Part shown: positions 26,538 to 36,395 of the stretch, piece by piece
Numbering within the stretch: the stretch's first letter is position 1
Layout of the letters: each line of letters begins with the position of its first letter
Source: Nocardia jiangxiensis NBRC 101359
GTDB lineage: Bacteria > Actinomycetota > Actinomycetes > Mycobacteriales > Mycobacteriaceae
Assembly (NCBI RefSeq): GCF_000308615.1
Contig: NZ_BAGB01000013.1
Span: 372,001 to 436,000 of the forward strand
DNA length: 64,000 nucleotides
Direction: 5' to 3'
The notes under the pieces: model-generated
Told to the model about the DNA's origin: nothing
Seen by the model: the letters and a program-made list of their open reading frames with translations, nothing else
Database searches by the model: none
Program-made: the position numbers and the translations under genes

Positions 26538-26870
26538 CTATTCGGCCCGCCCCCCAACATTTCCCGCCTGCGGTGTGGTGAAGCTCGAGTTGAGCGTCGC
26601 CACGACCGCGGAGCGCTGTTCCCCCGCATCCTGGGCTGCCTGTGTACAGGCCGCGATGATGGCCTGGCCCACGTCAGCGGGGGGACGGGTGGTGATCGAC
26701 TCGGCGAGTCGCAGGCCGACCAGGGCGCCGTCGCTGTTCACCTCGACGCTGATCAGGCCGTCGTCGGTGGTGTGCTTACCGCGCACCTGCCCGAGGCCGT
26801 GCAGTGCGGCCTCGAGTGCCTCCAGCTTCTCGGTCGCCGCGGCGACGAGAGCATCCATCTCAGCACTCAT
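26538..26870 (-). CDS. YbaB/EbfC-like small protein of an ESX cassette
   Basis: 110 aa. N-terminal coiled-coil-like helix (ALVAAATEKLEALEAAL), then a beta strand with DGLISVEVNSDGALVGLRL, and a C-terminal helix: the layout of YbaB/EbfC nucleoid proteins, copies of which are common next to ESX/WXG genes in Nocardia and Rhodococcus. It is the last gene of a four-gene minus-strand cassette, 4 bp after the preceding stop. DNA binding is possible but not shown. Confidence 0.65.
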   Translation of the reverse strand: MSAEMDALVAAATEKLEALEAALHGLGQVRGKHTTDDGLISVEVNSDGALVGLRLAESITTRPPADVGQAIIAACTQAAQDAGEQRSAVVATLNSSFTTPQAGNVGGRAE

Positions 26871-26874
26871 ACGC

Positions 26875-27231
26875 TCAAACCTGCCTCATCCAGCTCGTGG
26901 GTCCGGTGTCCTCGTCGTCCATGCGGTCCAGCTCGTCCACGGCGGTCTGGCGGGTGGGCAGGCCGAGTTTGTCGAGGATCTCGACCGGCATACCCGACTC
27001 GGCCAGCAGCTCCCGCCGCCGGGCCTTGGCCACGATCGCCGAACGTTTGGTCAGGCGCAGGATCTCACCGGCCAGAGCCTGTGCGCCGTAACGGTATTCG
27101 CTGCGCTCGAACTTGATCTCCACGGGCATGCCCTGATCGGTCGCCCGCACGGAGATGGTGCCGGAACGATTGGTGCTCGAGGCGACCGTGACGTTCGGGA
27201 TCTCCTTCGGCGGCTGCTGCGGCGCGCTCAT
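26875..27231 (-). CDS. Hypothetical protein of the ESX cassette
   Basis: 118 aa, unknown. It has a beta-strand pattern near the N-terminus (NVTVASSTNRSGTISVRATDQGMPVEIKF in three separate strands), the helix GAQALAGEILRLTKRSAIVAKARRRELL, and an acidic tail. The fold pattern resembles the YbaB-like neighbour, so the two may form a heterodimer. Its ATG overlaps the stop of the NlpC/P60 gene by four bases. Confidence 0.6.
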   Translation of the reverse strand: MSAPQQPPKEIPNVTVASSTNRSGTISVRATDQGMPVEIKFERSEYRYGAQALAGEILRLTKRSAIVAKARRRELLAESGMPVEILDKLGLPTRQTAVDELDRMDDEDTGPTSWMRQV

Positions 27232-28343
27232 GACGTGGGCCTGTAGAAGCCGTGGAACGCCATTCCCATGTTCTCCGTTCGAATCGGATCGATCTGCACC
27301 GGATCTCCGGCCTCGACCATCTTTCCGTTACCCACCACCATGGCGACGTGACCATCCCAGATGGCTAGATCACCGGGCTCCACATCACCGGGACTGACCT
27401 GTGTCGCGCCTTGGCTCTGATCCGCTGCCAGGCGCGGCAGGTCGACCCCGGCCTGGCCGTACGCGTACTTGGTCAGACCACTGCAATCCAGGCCCTGACC
27501 AGGTGTGTTGCCGCCCCACACATACGGGGTGCCGCAGCACTTGATCGCGGCGTTCACCGCCGTCGCGGCCTTCTGATTGGGTGCTTCGACCTTGGTGCCG
27601 TCGGGCAGCGTGATCATCACGCCCCCGTTCTTGGTGGTCTTGTCGGTGCTGCTGTTGGCCGCGGTGGAGGTCTTCGAATCCTTGGCCGAGGCCGGGGTGG
27701 TCAGCGAACCGACCGCCGAACCGCCGCTGGACAGGACCCCGCCGAGCAGTGCGGAGGCAGTCTCCGCGCCGCTGCTGGCCTGGGAGATCAGCGAGGCCGC
27801 ATTGGCCGGGGTGCCGACCGTGGACGGGGTGGACGGGGCCGGGGTCAGTTGGGTCATCGACGCGGTGTGCGTATCGAGGTCCGAACGCACCTGCCCGACC
27901 ACGCCGACCGCCTGGCCGAAATGGTCGATCGCGGAGGTGACCACGGTCGTCAGGCCCACGGGTGTGGTGGCCGCGGGGCCGAGCACGTTCACCTGATGCA
28001 CGAAGTCCTGCAGGATTCCGGCCAGTTTCTGCTGACCGGTCTGCACCGTGGACGCGGCCTGACTGACCACGTCGGCCATGTTCGTGCCGCGATCGGAGAT
28101 GTTCGCCGCGGAGGTCTGCACCTGCATCGCCTTGTCCATGGCGGCGTCACCGGCGCGCCCGTTCCAGGCGTTGGTCATCTGGTTGATGCTCGTGCTGCCG
28201 GCCTGGTGGATGCCGTCCAACGTCGTGGAGGTCCGGCGCAGCGCGTCGGCGGGGCCGCCGGTGGGCAACACGCCGGTGCCGAAGCTGGCGACCAGATCCA
28301 CCAGCGGCTTGGCCAGGGCGTCCAGGTCGATCCCGGCGATCAT
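27228..28343 (-). CDS. WXG-type protein fused to NlpC/P60 peptidoglycan hydrolase
   Basis: 371 aa. The N-terminal 1-165 is a helical ESX-like module with a W-N-G turn at 60-62; 166-240 is a Ser/Thr/Ala linker; 255-371 is an NlpC/P60 (C40) domain with Cys287 in GLDCSGLTKYAY and His332 in DGHVAMVVG. The enzyme should cut peptide cross-links of peptidoglycan. It lacks a signal peptide, so export through type VII secretion is likely. It begins by overlapping the upstream small gene (ATGA) and overlaps the next. Confidence 0.8.
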   Translation of the reverse strand: MIAGIDLDALAKPLVDLVASFGTGVLPTGGPADALRRTSTTLDGIHQAGSTSINQMTNAWNGRAGDAAMDKAMQVQTSAANISDRGTNMADVVSQAASTVQTGQQKLAGILQDFVHQVNVLGPAATTPVGLTTVVTSAIDHFGQAVGVVGQVRSDLDTHTASMTQLTPAPSTPSTVGTPANAASLISQASSGAETASALLGGVLSSGGSAVGSLTTPASAKDSKTSTAANSSTDKTTKNGGVMITLPDGTKVEAPNQKAATAVNAAIKCCGTPYVWGGNTPGQGLDCSGLTKYAYGQAGVDLPRLAADQSQGATQVSPGDVEPGDLAIWDGHVAMVVGNGKMVEAGDPVQIDPIRTENMGMAFHGFYRPTS

Positions 28344-28663
28344 GCCTGGAGCTCTTCCTGGACGGCGTGCATGGCGGTGACGCGCTCGGCGTCGTTCTCC
28401 GCGTAGCTGACCGAGGCTCCGGCCGCGGCGGTGCCCATCGTGCCGAGCACCGCGGACAGCTGGCCGATCGAGGCCACGTGTCCGGCGTGGGCGGCGGAGT
28501 ACGCGCTGAGGAAATCGCCACCGACCAGCCCGAAGATCGGGCCCAGTAGAGTCGGGTCGGCGGCTGCCGCCGCGGTTGCGGCCGAGGCCATTTCTCCGGC
28601 CAGTCCGCCGGCTGTCGCACCGTAAGCGGCAAGGCCTTCGGTGTCGACCGAGATCTTTGGCAT
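28340..28663 (-). CDS. EspC-like / DUF2580 ESX secretion target
   Basis: 107 aa, nearly all helix, Ala- and Gly-rich with no Cys and a short acidic tail (YAENDAERVTAMHAVQEEL). The start SVDTEGLAAYGATAGGLAGEM fits the DUF2580/EspC family of small type VII substrates or chaperone-like partners. ATG 28663 has GGGGGA 5 bases ahead; GTG 28666 is too close to it. First gene of the cassette; its stop overlaps the NlpC/P60 start. Confidence 0.7.
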   Translation of the reverse strand: MPKISVDTEGLAAYGATAGGLAGEMASAATAAAAADPTLLGPIFGLVGGDFLSAYSAAHAGHVASIGQLSAVLGTMGTAAAGASVSYAENDAERVTAMHAVQEELQA

Positions 28664-28799
28664 CACAATCCCCCATCGTGCTGGTCTGGTGGCAGATTAC
28701 GTCATCCGAGTAGTTTGACGCAGGTTCCACGAGAACGGTTCCACTCCGCGAGCGAGAAAAATCCGGGACGGAGTGCGGGCCGGGACCCGGTGGAAACCT

Positions 28800-28805
28800 T
28801 ATCGT
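28800..28805 (+). promoter_or_regulatory. -10 element of leaderless upp
   Basis: TATCGT ends 6 bases before ATG 28812; no ribosome binding site is seen. Confidence 0.5.
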
Positions 28806-28811
28806 TCCCTC

Positions 28812-29435
28812 ATGCGAACGCACATCGTGGATCACCCGCTCGTCTCGACTCTGCTGACCATCATGCGTGATGTGCGCACACCCAACCCGGGTTTCCGTGG
28901 CGCACTGCGTGATCTGACCGGAATCCTGATCTACGAGGCCCTGCGCGAGGCCCCGCTGACGACGTTCGAAGTCACCACTCCGGTCGCGGTCACCGAGGGT
29001 GTGCGCCTGACACATCCGCCGCTGCTGGTGCCGGTGCTGCGGGCCGGGCTCGGCATGGTGGACGCGGCCAGTGAGCTGATCCCCGAATCACGGGTCGGCT
29101 TCGTCGGCATCGCCCGTGACGAGCACACCCATCAGCCGGTGCCGTACATGGAATCGCTGCCCGAAACTCTGGCCGGGGTACCGGTATTCGTCCTGGACCC
29201 GATGTTGGCGACCGGCGGTTCGATGCGGCACACCCTGGAACTGCTCGCCGCCCGCGACGCCACGGATATCACCGCGGTGTGCGTCGTCGCCGCCCCGGAG
29301 GGCGTCGCGGCGCTCGAGCAGTCCGGGCTGCCGGTCCGACTGGTCACCGCGACCGTCGATGCCAGGCTCAACGACGACGCATACATCGTCCCGGGCCTGG
29401 GTGACGCGGGCGATCGGCAGTTCGGGCCGCGCTGA
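28812..29435 (+). CDS. upp: Uracil phosphoribosyltransferase
   Basis: 207 aa, standard length. The PRPP loop is [14 protein letters not shown] (about 129-142), and the uracil-binding motif [12 protein letters not shown] is near the C-terminus. It makes UMP from uracil and PRPP. ATG 28812 was chosen because the conserved N-terminus ([13 protein letters not shown]) follows directly and a -10 element lies just upstream. It is convergent with pmmB, as in M. tuberculosis. Confidence 0.95.
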   Translation: MRTHIVDHPLVSTLLTIMRDVRTPNPGFRGALRDLTGILIYEALREAPLTTFEVTTPVAVTEGVRLTHPPLLVPVLRAGLGMVDAASELIPESRVGFVGIARDEHTHQPVPYMESLPETLAGVPVFVLDPMLATGGSMRHTLELLAARDATDITAVCVVAAPEGVAALEQSGLPVRLVTATVDARLNDDAYIVPGLGDAGDRQFGPR

Positions 29436-29476
29436 GTCCGATACTCCCGCACCGAATTCCGGCCGGACCGCCGGTG

Positions 29477-31090
29477 CTACAGATTCTCGAAGTATTTGCG
29501 CAGATCGGACAGGCGTTGCGCGGCAGCCTGTTTCGCCGCTGGCAGCGCAGCCCGGGACGACACCGGCTCGACGACCTCGAGATAGCACTTGAGCTTGGGC
29601 TCGGTGCCCGACGGGCGGACCACGATGCGTTGCGCGGCCGCGTCGAAGATCAGCGCGTCGGTGCGCATCGGGCCGCGCACCTGCGCCATATCGGTGCAGG
29701 TGACCGGGGTACCGGCGATGGCGTCCGGCGGATTCTCGCGCAGCCGGTCGAGCACCTGTGCCGCAGCGGCCTGATCGGTCAGTCGCAGCGAGACCTGATC
29801 CCCGGCGTGCAGGCCGAATTCGAGGGCGTAATCGTCGAGCAGATCGAGCGGGCTGCGTCCGTCGGCACGCAGCCGGGCGACGAGTTCGGCGGCCGCGACC
29901 GCGGCGGAGATGCCGTCCTTGTCGCGCACCGCCGCCGGATCCACGCAGTGCCCGATCGCCTCCTCGTACGCGTAGACCAGGCCGTTCCCCGCCCGCGCGA
30001 GCCATTTGAAGCCGGTCAGCGTCTCGGCGTACCGCGCGCCGCGGGCCGGGGCCAGCTTGCTCAACAACCGCGAGGACACGATGGTGGTCGCCACCAGCGC
30101 GTCGGCGGGGGCGTCGCGGAGGACGAAATCGCCCAGCAGCACGCCGGTTTCATCACCGCGCAGCATCCGGCGGCCGTCCGGTCCGGGCAGCGCGACGGCG
30201 CATCGATCGGCATCGGGATCCAGCGCGATCGCCAGATCGGCATCGATCCGATCGGCCAGCGCGAGCAGCAGATCCGCGGCCCCCGGCTCCTCCGGATTCG
30301 GGAACCCGACGGTCGGGAAATCCGGATCCGGCGCGAACTGCTCGACCACCACCTGCACATCGGTGAATCCGGCCGCGTGCAGTGCCGCGACGGCGAGTTC
30401 CCCGCCCACACCGTGCATCGGCGTCAACGCGATCCGGAGTTCGTTGCGCCGCAACGGAATCGGGAGTTTCGCGGAGCCCGGGGTCGTCCGGCCGGTGTTC
30501 GGTGCGTCCGGCGCGGCATCGGATCCGCCGAGCCGGGCGGGCAGGGTGGCGACGCGGTCGAGATAGCGGCGGACGATCTCCTCGCCCAGTTCGGCGACCG
30601 GGGTGCCAGGCGGGAGGTCCAGCAATTGCGGGTCGGGGGAGGTCGGTTGCGGGTCGGCGCGGGAGATCGGTTCGCGCACGGCTTCGATGTGGCGTTCGAT
30701 CTCCGTGTCGGCGGGCGGGATCAGCTGGGAGCCGCCGCTGAGATAGACCTTGTAGCCGTTGTCGGTGGCCGGATTGTGTGACGCGGTGATCTGCACTCCG
30801 GCCACGGCTCCCAGTTCGCGCACGGCGAAGGCCACGACCGGGGTGGGCAGCGGGCGCGGCAGCGCCAGGACCGAGAATCCGGCCGCGGCGAGGACTTCCG
30901 CGGTGGCCGTGGCGAATTCGGCCGATCCGTGCCGGGCGTCGCGCCCGACGATCACCACGCCGCCGCCCAGACAGCGCTCACGCAGCCAGTCGGCGAGTCC
31001 CGCGGTGGCGCGCTGCACCGTGTCCACGTTCATCCCGTCCGGACCGTCCTGCAGTGGTCCCCGCAGGCCGGCCGTCCCGAATCGCAGCAT
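29477..31090 (-). CDS. pmmB: Phosphomannomutase / phosphoglucomutase family
   Basis: 537 aa alpha-D-phosphohexomutase. The phosphoserine is Ser104 in [13 protein letters not shown]; the metal loop is DPDADR; the sugar loop GDETG is recognisable; RPSGTEPK at the C-terminus binds phosphate. It interconverts hexose- or pentose-1- and 6/5-phosphates; next to deoD it could also act on ribose-1-phosphate. ATG 31090 precedes [10 protein letters not shown], the family N-terminus. It is 90 bp after deoD on the same strand. Confidence 0.92.
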   Translation of the reverse strand: MLRFGTAGLRGPLQDGPDGMNVDTVQRATAGLADWLRERCLGGGVVIVGRDARHGSAEFATATAEVLAAAGFSVLALPRPLPTPVVAFAVRELGAVAGVQITASHNPATDNGYKVYLSGGSQLIPPADTEIERHIEAVREPISRADPQPTSPDPQLLDLPPGTPVAELGEEIVRRYLDRVATLPARLGGSDAAPDAPNTGRTTPGSAKLPIPLRRNELRIALTPMHGVGGELAVAALHAAGFTDVQVVVEQFAPDPDFPTVGFPNPEEPGAADLLLALADRIDADLAIALDPDADRCAVALPGPDGRRMLRGDETGVLLGDFVLRDAPADALVATTIVSSRLLSKLAPARGARYAETLTGFKWLARAGNGLVYAYEEAIGHCVDPAAVRDKDGISAAVAAAELVARLRADGRSPLDLLDDYALEFGLHAGDQVSLRLTDQAAAAQVLDRLRENPPDAIAGTPVTCTDMAQVRGPMRTDALIFDAAAQRIVVRPSGTEPKLKCYLEVVEPVSSRAALPAAKQAAAQRLSDLRKYFENL

Positions 31091-31180
31091 CAGCACAATC
31101 CTTTCCGGCACATCAGGTTTCCGGTGCTTCGAATTCCGGTGCGGTCGGACCGCATCGGCGCGGTTCGCGGATTCGCCGAC

Positions 31181-31960
31181 TCAGATGCGCTCGAGCACGC
31201 CGCGCAGCAGTTTGCCCAGTCGCGGGGCGGCGGCGCGGCCCTCGGCGAGCACCTCGGCGTGCGAGAGGGGTTCACCGGTCACCCCGGCGGCCAGATTCGT
31301 GACCAGCGAGATGCCCAGCACCCGCGCGCCCAGCGCGCGACACGCGATGGCCTCCAGCACCGTGGACATCCCGACCAGATCCGCGCCCAGTGCGCCGAAC
31401 ATGCGGATCTCCGCGGGCGTCTCGTACTGCGGTCCGGTCAGGCCCGCGTAGACGCCCTCGGTCAGGTCCGGATCGACTTCTCTTGCCAGAGTGCGCAATT
31501 CGGGATCCCACGCATCGACCAGATCGACGAACGACGCCCCGGTCAGCGGCGTGCGTCCGGTCAGGTTCAGGTGGTCGGAGATCAGCACCGGCTCGCCCAC
31601 CCGCAGTCCGGGACGGATTCCCCCGGCCGCATTGGTCAGCAGGATGGTGTCCGCTCCGGACGCGATCGCCGTGCGCACCCCGTGCACCACCTGCGCGGGT
31701 TCGTGCCCTTCGTAGAGATGCTGACGGCCCATCATCAGCAGCACGGGCGAATCGTTCACCGTCACCGAATGCACGGTGCCCTGATGGCCCTGGGCGGTGG
31801 GCGCATCGAATCCGGGCAGCTCGGTCATGGGCACCGAGGCCGCCGGGGCGCCGATCTCGGCGGCGGCGTCCTGCCAGCCCGACCCGAGTACGACGGCGAT
31901 GCGGTGGTGCGGAACTCCGGTGCGCTCGGCGATCGCCGCCGCAGCCTGTTCGGCAAGCAT
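31181..31960 (-). CDS. deoD: Purine nucleoside phosphorylase
   Basis: 259 aa trimeric type (PNP/MTAP family). VLGSGW near 25 begins the phosphate loop, [11 protein letters not shown] contains the phosphate His, [11 protein letters not shown] and [18 protein letters not shown] carry the base and ribose sites. It splits inosine and guanosine. ATG 31960 has TATCGT 7 bases upstream and is probably leaderless; GTG 31987 would give the 268-aa length I recall for the M. tuberculosis protein and remains possible. Divergent from rnz. Confidence 0.93.
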   Translation of the reverse strand: MLAEQAAAAIAERTGVPHHRIAVVLGSGWQDAAAEIGAPAASVPMTELPGFDAPTAQGHQGTVHSVTVNDSPVLLMMGRQHLYEGHEPAQVVHGVRTAIASGADTILLTNAAGGIRPGLRVGEPVLISDHLNLTGRTPLTGASFVDLVDAWDPELRTLAREVDPDLTEGVYAGLTGPQYETPAEIRMFGALGADLVGMSTVLEAIACRALGARVLGISLVTNLAAGVTGEPLSHAEVLAEGRAAAPRLGKLLRGVLERI

Positions 31961-31967
31961 GTGGTTC

Positions 31968-31973
31968 ACGATA
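31968..31973 (-). promoter_or_regulatory. -10 element of leaderless deoD
   Basis: On the minus strand TATCGT ends 7 bases before ATG 31960, the pattern seen at several other starts here. Confidence 0.4.
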
Positions 31974-32101
31974 GTGCGATACGTCACGGCGTGCGGTTTC
32001 CGGGTGACCTGCCGTCCCCCGGGGTGCCTGGTAGCGTCGCGCACGCCGGACCCGCGGTGCGCGGGTGGACGTCGTGTCGAAAATGTGGTGGGAACAGAGT
32101 T

Positions 32102-33016
32102 GTGACTGCGCGTGAGCTCGTCGTACTGGGGACGGCCAGCCAGGTGCCGACCCGCCAGCGTAACCACAACGGGTATCTGCTGCGCTGGGACGGCGAGGGG
32201 CTGCTGTTCGATCCCGGCGAGGGCACCCAGCGGCAGATGTCGTTCGCGGGTGTGTCGGCCGCCTCGATCACGCGGATCTGCCTGACCCACTTCCACGGCG
32301 ACCACTGCCTGGGCCTGCCGGGTGTGCTCGCGCGCCTGAACCTGGATCAGGTGACGCATCCGGTCGACATCTGCTTCCCGGCCGCGGGCCGCGAATTCTA
32401 TTGCCGGTTGCGCGATGTGGTGCCGTACTTCGCGGGTCTGCGCGAACAGCCGGTCGATGCGACGGGTGCGATCCCGTTGCCGGACACGGCGTTCGAATTC
32501 GAGGCGATTCGGCTGGACCATCGCGTCGAGACCTTCGGCTACCGGCTGATCGAGCCGGACGGACGGCGCATCCTGCCCGATCGACTGGCCGAATTCGGAA
32601 TCTCCGGACCCGATGTCGGCCGTCTGCAGCGCGAGGGTTCGCTGCGGCTGCCCGATGATCGGGTCGTCACCCTGGACGAGGTCTCCACGGTGCGGCGCGG
32701 GCAGCGCTTCGCGTTCGTGATGGACACCCGGATGTGTTCCGGCGTGGCGGAATTGGCGCAGGACGCCGACATGCTCGTCATCGAGGCCACCTTCCTGGAC
32801 ACCGATGCGGGACTGGCGCACGAGTACGGTCACCTCACCGCCGCACAGGCCGCGCAGGTGGCGCAGGCGGCCGGGGTGCGCACCCTGGTGCTGACCCATT
32901 TCTCCCAGCGCTACGCCGATCTCGAGGACCACCGGCTCGAGGCGGCGAAATACTTCGACGGCGAGCTGGTGGTGGCCGAGGATCTGATGCGCGTGCCGGT
33001 ACCGACTCGCCGGTAA
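32102..33016 (+). CDS. rnz: Ribonuclease Z
   Basis: 304 aa metallo-beta-lactamase-fold endonuclease that trims tRNA 3' ends. The zinc motif HFHGDHCLG is near 62-70; FVMDTRM and EATFLDTD give further ligands, [18 protein letters not shown] is the RNase Z HEAT-like segment, and LTHFSQRY the last His. GTG 32102 begins the conserved first strand ([15 protein letters not shown]). Ribosome site weak. It is divergent from deoD; I recall M. tuberculosis rnz at another locus. Confidence 0.92.
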   Translation: MTARELVVLGTASQVPTRQRNHNGYLLRWDGEGLLFDPGEGTQRQMSFAGVSAASITRICLTHFHGDHCLGLPGVLARLNLDQVTHPVDICFPAAGREFYCRLRDVVPYFAGLREQPVDATGAIPLPDTAFEFEAIRLDHRVETFGYRLIEPDGRRILPDRLAEFGISGPDVGRLQREGSLRLPDDRVVTLDEVSTVRRGQRFAFVMDTRMCSGVAELAQDADMLVIEATFLDTDAGLAHEYGHLTAAQAAQVAQAAGVRTLVLTHFSQRYADLEDHRLEAAKYFDGELVVAEDLMRVPVPTRR

Positions 33017-33034
33017 CTTGTGTGGCGGCGTCGT

Positions 33035-33040
33035 TATGCT
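33035..33040 (+). promoter_or_regulatory. -10 element of leaderless enoyl-CoA hydratase gene
   Basis: TATGCT ends 7 bases before ATG 33048, with no ribosome binding site. Confidence 0.45.
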
Positions 33041-33047
33041 GCTGCGT

Positions 33048-33770
33048 ATGCCGTATTTGGAACGTGACGGGGACGTGTTCGTGCTCTACCTCGGCAACGA
33101 GGGACAGGCCGACACCGAGAACCGCTTCCATCCCGACTGGATCGACACCTTCCACGGGTTGCTGGACGAGGTCGAACAGGCCGGGGTCACCACCGAGCAG
33201 CCGAACCCGCCGGCCGCGCTGGTCACCGTCTCGACCGGCAAGTTCTACACCAACGGTCTGGACACCGACTGGCTGTTCGGCAACTTCGACCGCAGCGGCT
33301 GGTACCTGGACCGGGTGCACAGCCTGTTCAGCCGCCTGCTGACCTTCCCGATGGCCACGGTGGCCGCGGTGAACGGGCACGCCTTCGGCGCGGGCGCGAT
33401 GCTGGCCACCTCGCACGACTTCCGGGTGATGCGCGCCGATCGCGGATACTGGTGCCTGCCCGAGGTCCATCTGGGCATGCCGTTCACTGTCGCGATGAAC
33501 GCGCTGGTCACCGAGCGGTTGACCAATCAGGTCGCGGTCGAGGCGATGACCACCGGACGTCGCTACAGCGCGCAGGACGCGATCGCCGCCGGGATCGTCG
33601 ACGCCGCGGCCGATGCCGACGCACTGCTGGCGGCCGCGGTCGAACAGGCCGGGGCGCTGGCCGGTAACCGCAAGCCGAATCTGCCGGTCATCAAGCGGGC
33701 CCTGCACGGCCGCGCACTGGCCGGGCTCGCCGTGCCGACGACCCAGGAGAACCTGGCTTTCCAGCCCTGA
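33048..33770 (+). CDS. Enoyl-CoA hydratase/isomerase family protein
   Basis: 240 aa crotonase-fold protein. The oxyanion-hole regions are [13 protein letters not shown] and [23 protein letters not shown]; the next conserved region [12 protein letters not shown] carries a Glu at one catalytic position, as in Delta3-Delta2 enoyl-CoA isomerases (ECI). It is short for a hydratase and closest in look to the isomerase group. ATG 33048 is preferred over 33036 because of a -10 element just ahead. It is separate from rnz by its own promoter and ends at a hairpin. Confidence 0.85.
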   Translation: MPYLERDGDVFVLYLGNEGQADTENRFHPDWIDTFHGLLDEVEQAGVTTEQPNPPAALVTVSTGKFYTNGLDTDWLFGNFDRSGWYLDRVHSLFSRLLTFPMATVAAVNGHAFGAGAMLATSHDFRVMRADRGYWCLPEVHLGMPFTVAMNALVTERLTNQVAVEAMTTGRRYSAQDAIAAGIVDAAADADALLAAAVEQAGALAGNRKPNLPVIKRALHGRALAGLAVPTTQENLAFQP

Positions 33771-33782
33771 TCCGGTGGCAAC

Positions 33783-33814
33783 GCCCGCGGGTCGCCACCA
33801 CCGGACCCGCGGGC
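33783..33814 (+). terminator. Terminator after the enoyl-CoA hydratase gene
   Basis: An 11-bp perfect stem (GCCCGCGGGTC with its complement) with a 10-base loop, then TTGTTGG. Confidence 0.7.
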
Positions 33815-33862
33815 TTGTTGGCCAACACTCCGCAACCGCACTGTCGGGTGCGAGACTGAGGC

Positions 33863-35119
33863 ATGGCATATCGCGGCGCCGACCGACAGCCCGAGCCTGC
33901 GGATCCGTCGCCCGATCCCGTCCTCGCGGCGGCCGACCCGACGCTCACCGCGTCCGCCGACGCCGGCATCGCCCGCGCCGCCGCGGAGCTGCTCGCGCTG
34001 TCCCATTCCATCCACGCCGAACCCGAGCTGGCGTTCGCCGAGTTCCGCAGCGTCGCCAAAACCCTCGAGCCGCTGCGCGAGCGCGGATTCGCCGTCGAGA
34101 CGGGGGTTGCCGGGCTGGACACCGCGTTCACCGCGACCTACGGCCACGGCCCGCTCGTCGTGGGAATCTGTGCCGAATACGACGCGTTGCCAGAGATGGG
34201 CCACGCGTGCGGGCACAACATCATCGCCGCGTCCGCGGTGGGTGCCGCGCTCGGGCTGGCCGAAGTGGCAGACGCGTGCGCGATCACGGTGAAGGTGTTC
34301 GGCACACCGGCCGAGGAGAGCGGCGGTGGCAAGGTGCTCATGCTCGAGCGCGGCGTGTTCGACGGCGTGGCGATGGCGATGATGGTCCATCCGGGTCCGT
34401 ACGACATCGTCGGTGCGCGCTCACTGGCCCTGGCCGATCTGTCCATCAGCTACACGGGCCGGGCCGCACATGCCAGCGCGGCCCCCGAACAGGGCCGCAA
34501 CGCCGGTGACGCGGTGACCGTCGCGCAGGTTGCGTTGGGGTTGCTGCGTCAACATCTCGCGCCCGGACAGCAACTGCACGGTATAGTCGAATCCGGCGGC
34601 GTGGCCCCCAACATCGTGCCCGAGCACGCGGAACTGCTGTACTACCTACGCGCAGCCGACTCCGCATCCCTCGACGATCTGATGCGACGCGCATCGGCTT
34701 GTTTCGAGGCGGGAGCGCTGGCTACCGGAACTACCCACGACATCCGGATGCTCGCGCCCACGTATACCGAGCTCACCCCCGATGCGGCAGTACTGTGTGC
34801 CTACCGCGAGCAGATCGCCGGTATCGGACGCGTGCCGCTGTCGCCGGAACTCGAGGCAGCGCGTCCGCTGGGCAGTACCGACATGGGCAACGTCACCAAT
34901 GTCATCCCGGGTATCCATCCGGTCATCGGCATCGACGCCGCGGGATCGGTGACGCATCAGCCGGAATTCGCGGCGGCATGCGTCACCGATTCCGCGGATC
35001 TGGCGGTGATCGATGGGGCCACGGCGTTGGCGCGTACCGCGATACAGGTCGCGGGCGATCAATTCCATAGAGAACGGTTGTTGGAACACAGCGTTCAGCG
35101 ACAGGAGGATTTTCGGTGA
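33863..35119 (+). CDS. amiB1: M20-family amidohydrolase (AmiB1-like)
   Basis: 418 aa. Metal-binding region GICAEYDALPEMGHACGHNII near 95-115, GTPAEESGGGK (catalytic Glu) and the dimerisation domain beginning SISYTGRAAHAS. The family cleaves N-acyl amino acids or aminobenzoyl-glutamate-like amides; the substrate is unknown. Its stop overlaps the amiA1 start by four bases (GTGA), a coupled pair as in M. tuberculosis. The first 35 residues are Ala/Pro/Asp-rich and unconserved. Confidence 0.88.
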   Translation: MAYRGADRQPEPADPSPDPVLAAADPTLTASADAGIARAAAELLALSHSIHAEPELAFAEFRSVAKTLEPLRERGFAVETGVAGLDTAFTATYGHGPLVVGICAEYDALPEMGHACGHNIIAASAVGAALGLAEVADACAITVKVFGTPAEESGGGKVLMLERGVFDGVAMAMMVHPGPYDIVGARSLALADLSISYTGRAAHASAAPEQGRNAGDAVTVAQVALGLLRQHLAPGQQLHGIVESGGVAPNIVPEHAELLYYLRAADSASLDDLMRRASACFEAGALATGTTHDIRMLAPTYTELTPDAAVLCAYREQIAGIGRVPLSPELEAARPLGSTDMGNVTNVIPGIHPVIGIDAAGSVTHQPEFAAACVTDSADLAVIDGATALARTAIQVAGDQFHRERLLEHSVQRQEDFR

Positions 35120-36345
35120 GCACAGAAGGCCGAACCGCGGCGGCGGGCCCGGACACGACGGCCTCGGACGAACCCGGTGATCCGGGCGCGGGGCCCGCGA
35201 TCGTCGACGCGTGGCTCCGTGAGAACGCGGACGATCTCATCGGGTGGCGGCGGCATCTGCACACCAACCCGGAATTGTCCCGGACCGAATTCGCGACCAC
35301 CGAATTCGTGGAGTCCTGGCTGGTCAAGGCCGGATTAGAGCCCCGCAAACTGCCCACCGGAACCGGTCTGCTGTGTGATATCGGCCCCGACGGCCCGCGG
35401 ATCGGCCTGCGCGCGGACATGGACGCGCTGCCGCTGCAGGAGTACACCGGACTGCCCTTCGCCTCGACGGTGCCGGGCGTCTCGCACGCCTGCGGGCACG
35501 ACGCGCACACCGCCATCCTGCTGGGCGCGGCCTCGGCTCTGGCCGAGGTGCCGCATCTGCCGGTCGGCGTGCGGCTGGTGTTCCAGCACGCCGAGGAGGT
35601 CATGCCCGGCGGCGCGATCGATATGGTCGCCGCGGGTGCGATGGAAGGCGTCTCGCGGACGTTCGCGCTGCACTGCGATCCCCGGCTCGAGGCCGGGCGG
35701 GTCGGAGTGCGGGTCGGCGCGATCACCTCGGCCGCGGACACCGTGGAACTGGTGTTGGACTCACCCGGCGGGCACACCTCGCGTCCGCATCTGACCAGCG
35801 ACCTGGTGTACGCGATCGGCACGGTCATCACCGGTCTGCCCGGACTGCTGAGCCGTCGGATCGATCCGCGTACCAGCACCGTGATGGTGTGGGGTGCGGT
35901 CTCGGCGGGCAAGGCCCCCAATGCGATTCCGCAGACCGGCATGCTCACCGGAACCGTCCGCACCGGCGATCACGCGACCTGGTCGCTGCTCGAGCCGATG
36001 GTGCGGGAGATCGTCGACGGTCTGCTCGCGCCCACGGGTGTGCGGTATCAGCTGAACTACAAGCGCGGCGTCCCGCCGGTGGTCAACGAGGAGCAGGCCA
36101 CCCGGATGTTCGAGGACGCGATCCGCGCCCTGGGCCCCGACGCACTGGCCGACACCCCGCAGTCCGGCGGCGGCGAGGACTTCTCCTGGTATCTCGAACA
36201 GGTTCCCGGCGCGATGGCCCGCCTGGGCGTGTGGTCCGGTCACGGTGAACAGCTGGACCTGCACCAGCCCACCTTCGACCTGGACGAACGCGCTCTCGCC
36301 GTCGGCGTGCGCGTACTCACCAACCTGGTTCTGAACGCGAGTTAG
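35116..36345 (+). CDS. amiA1: M20-family amidohydrolase (AmiA1-like)
   Basis: 409 aa. RRHLHTNPELSRTEF is the family N-terminus after an acidic 30-residue lead; GLRADMDALPLQEYTGLPF and HACGHDAHTA supply metal ligands; FQHAEEVMPGGA the catalytic Glu; GGGEDFSWY the C-terminal ligand. It is probably an N-acyl-amino-acid amidohydrolase. AGGAGG lies 8 bases before GTG 35116. Paralogous to the overlapping upstream amiB1, so they may form a heteromer or act on related substrates. Confidence 0.88.
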   Translation: MSTEGRTAAAGPDTTASDEPGDPGAGPAIVDAWLRENADDLIGWRRHLHTNPELSRTEFATTEFVESWLVKAGLEPRKLPTGTGLLCDIGPDGPRIGLRADMDALPLQEYTGLPFASTVPGVSHACGHDAHTAILLGAASALAEVPHLPVGVRLVFQHAEEVMPGGAIDMVAAGAMEGVSRTFALHCDPRLEAGRVGVRVGAITSAADTVELVLDSPGGHTSRPHLTSDLVYAIGTVITGLPGLLSRRIDPRTSTVMVWGAVSAGKAPNAIPQTGMLTGTVRTGDHATWSLLEPMVREIVDGLLAPTGVRYQLNYKRGVPPVVNEEQATRMFEDAIRALGPDALADTPQSGGGEDFSWYLEQVPGAMARLGVWSGHGEQLDLHQPTFDLDERALAVGVRVLTNLVLNAS

Positions 36346-36359
36346 AACGGGTCGCTGTG

Positions 36360-36391
36360 ACGGCCGTATCCCTGGAAAGGGGTGCGGCCGT
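36360..36391. terminator. Bidirectional terminator
   Basis: ACGGCCGTATCCC pairs with GGGGTGCGGCCGT (two G-U pairs) around a 6-base loop, between the convergent amiA1 and gamma-glutamylcyclotransferase-like genes. Confidence 0.65.
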
Positions 36392-36395
36392 TCGG

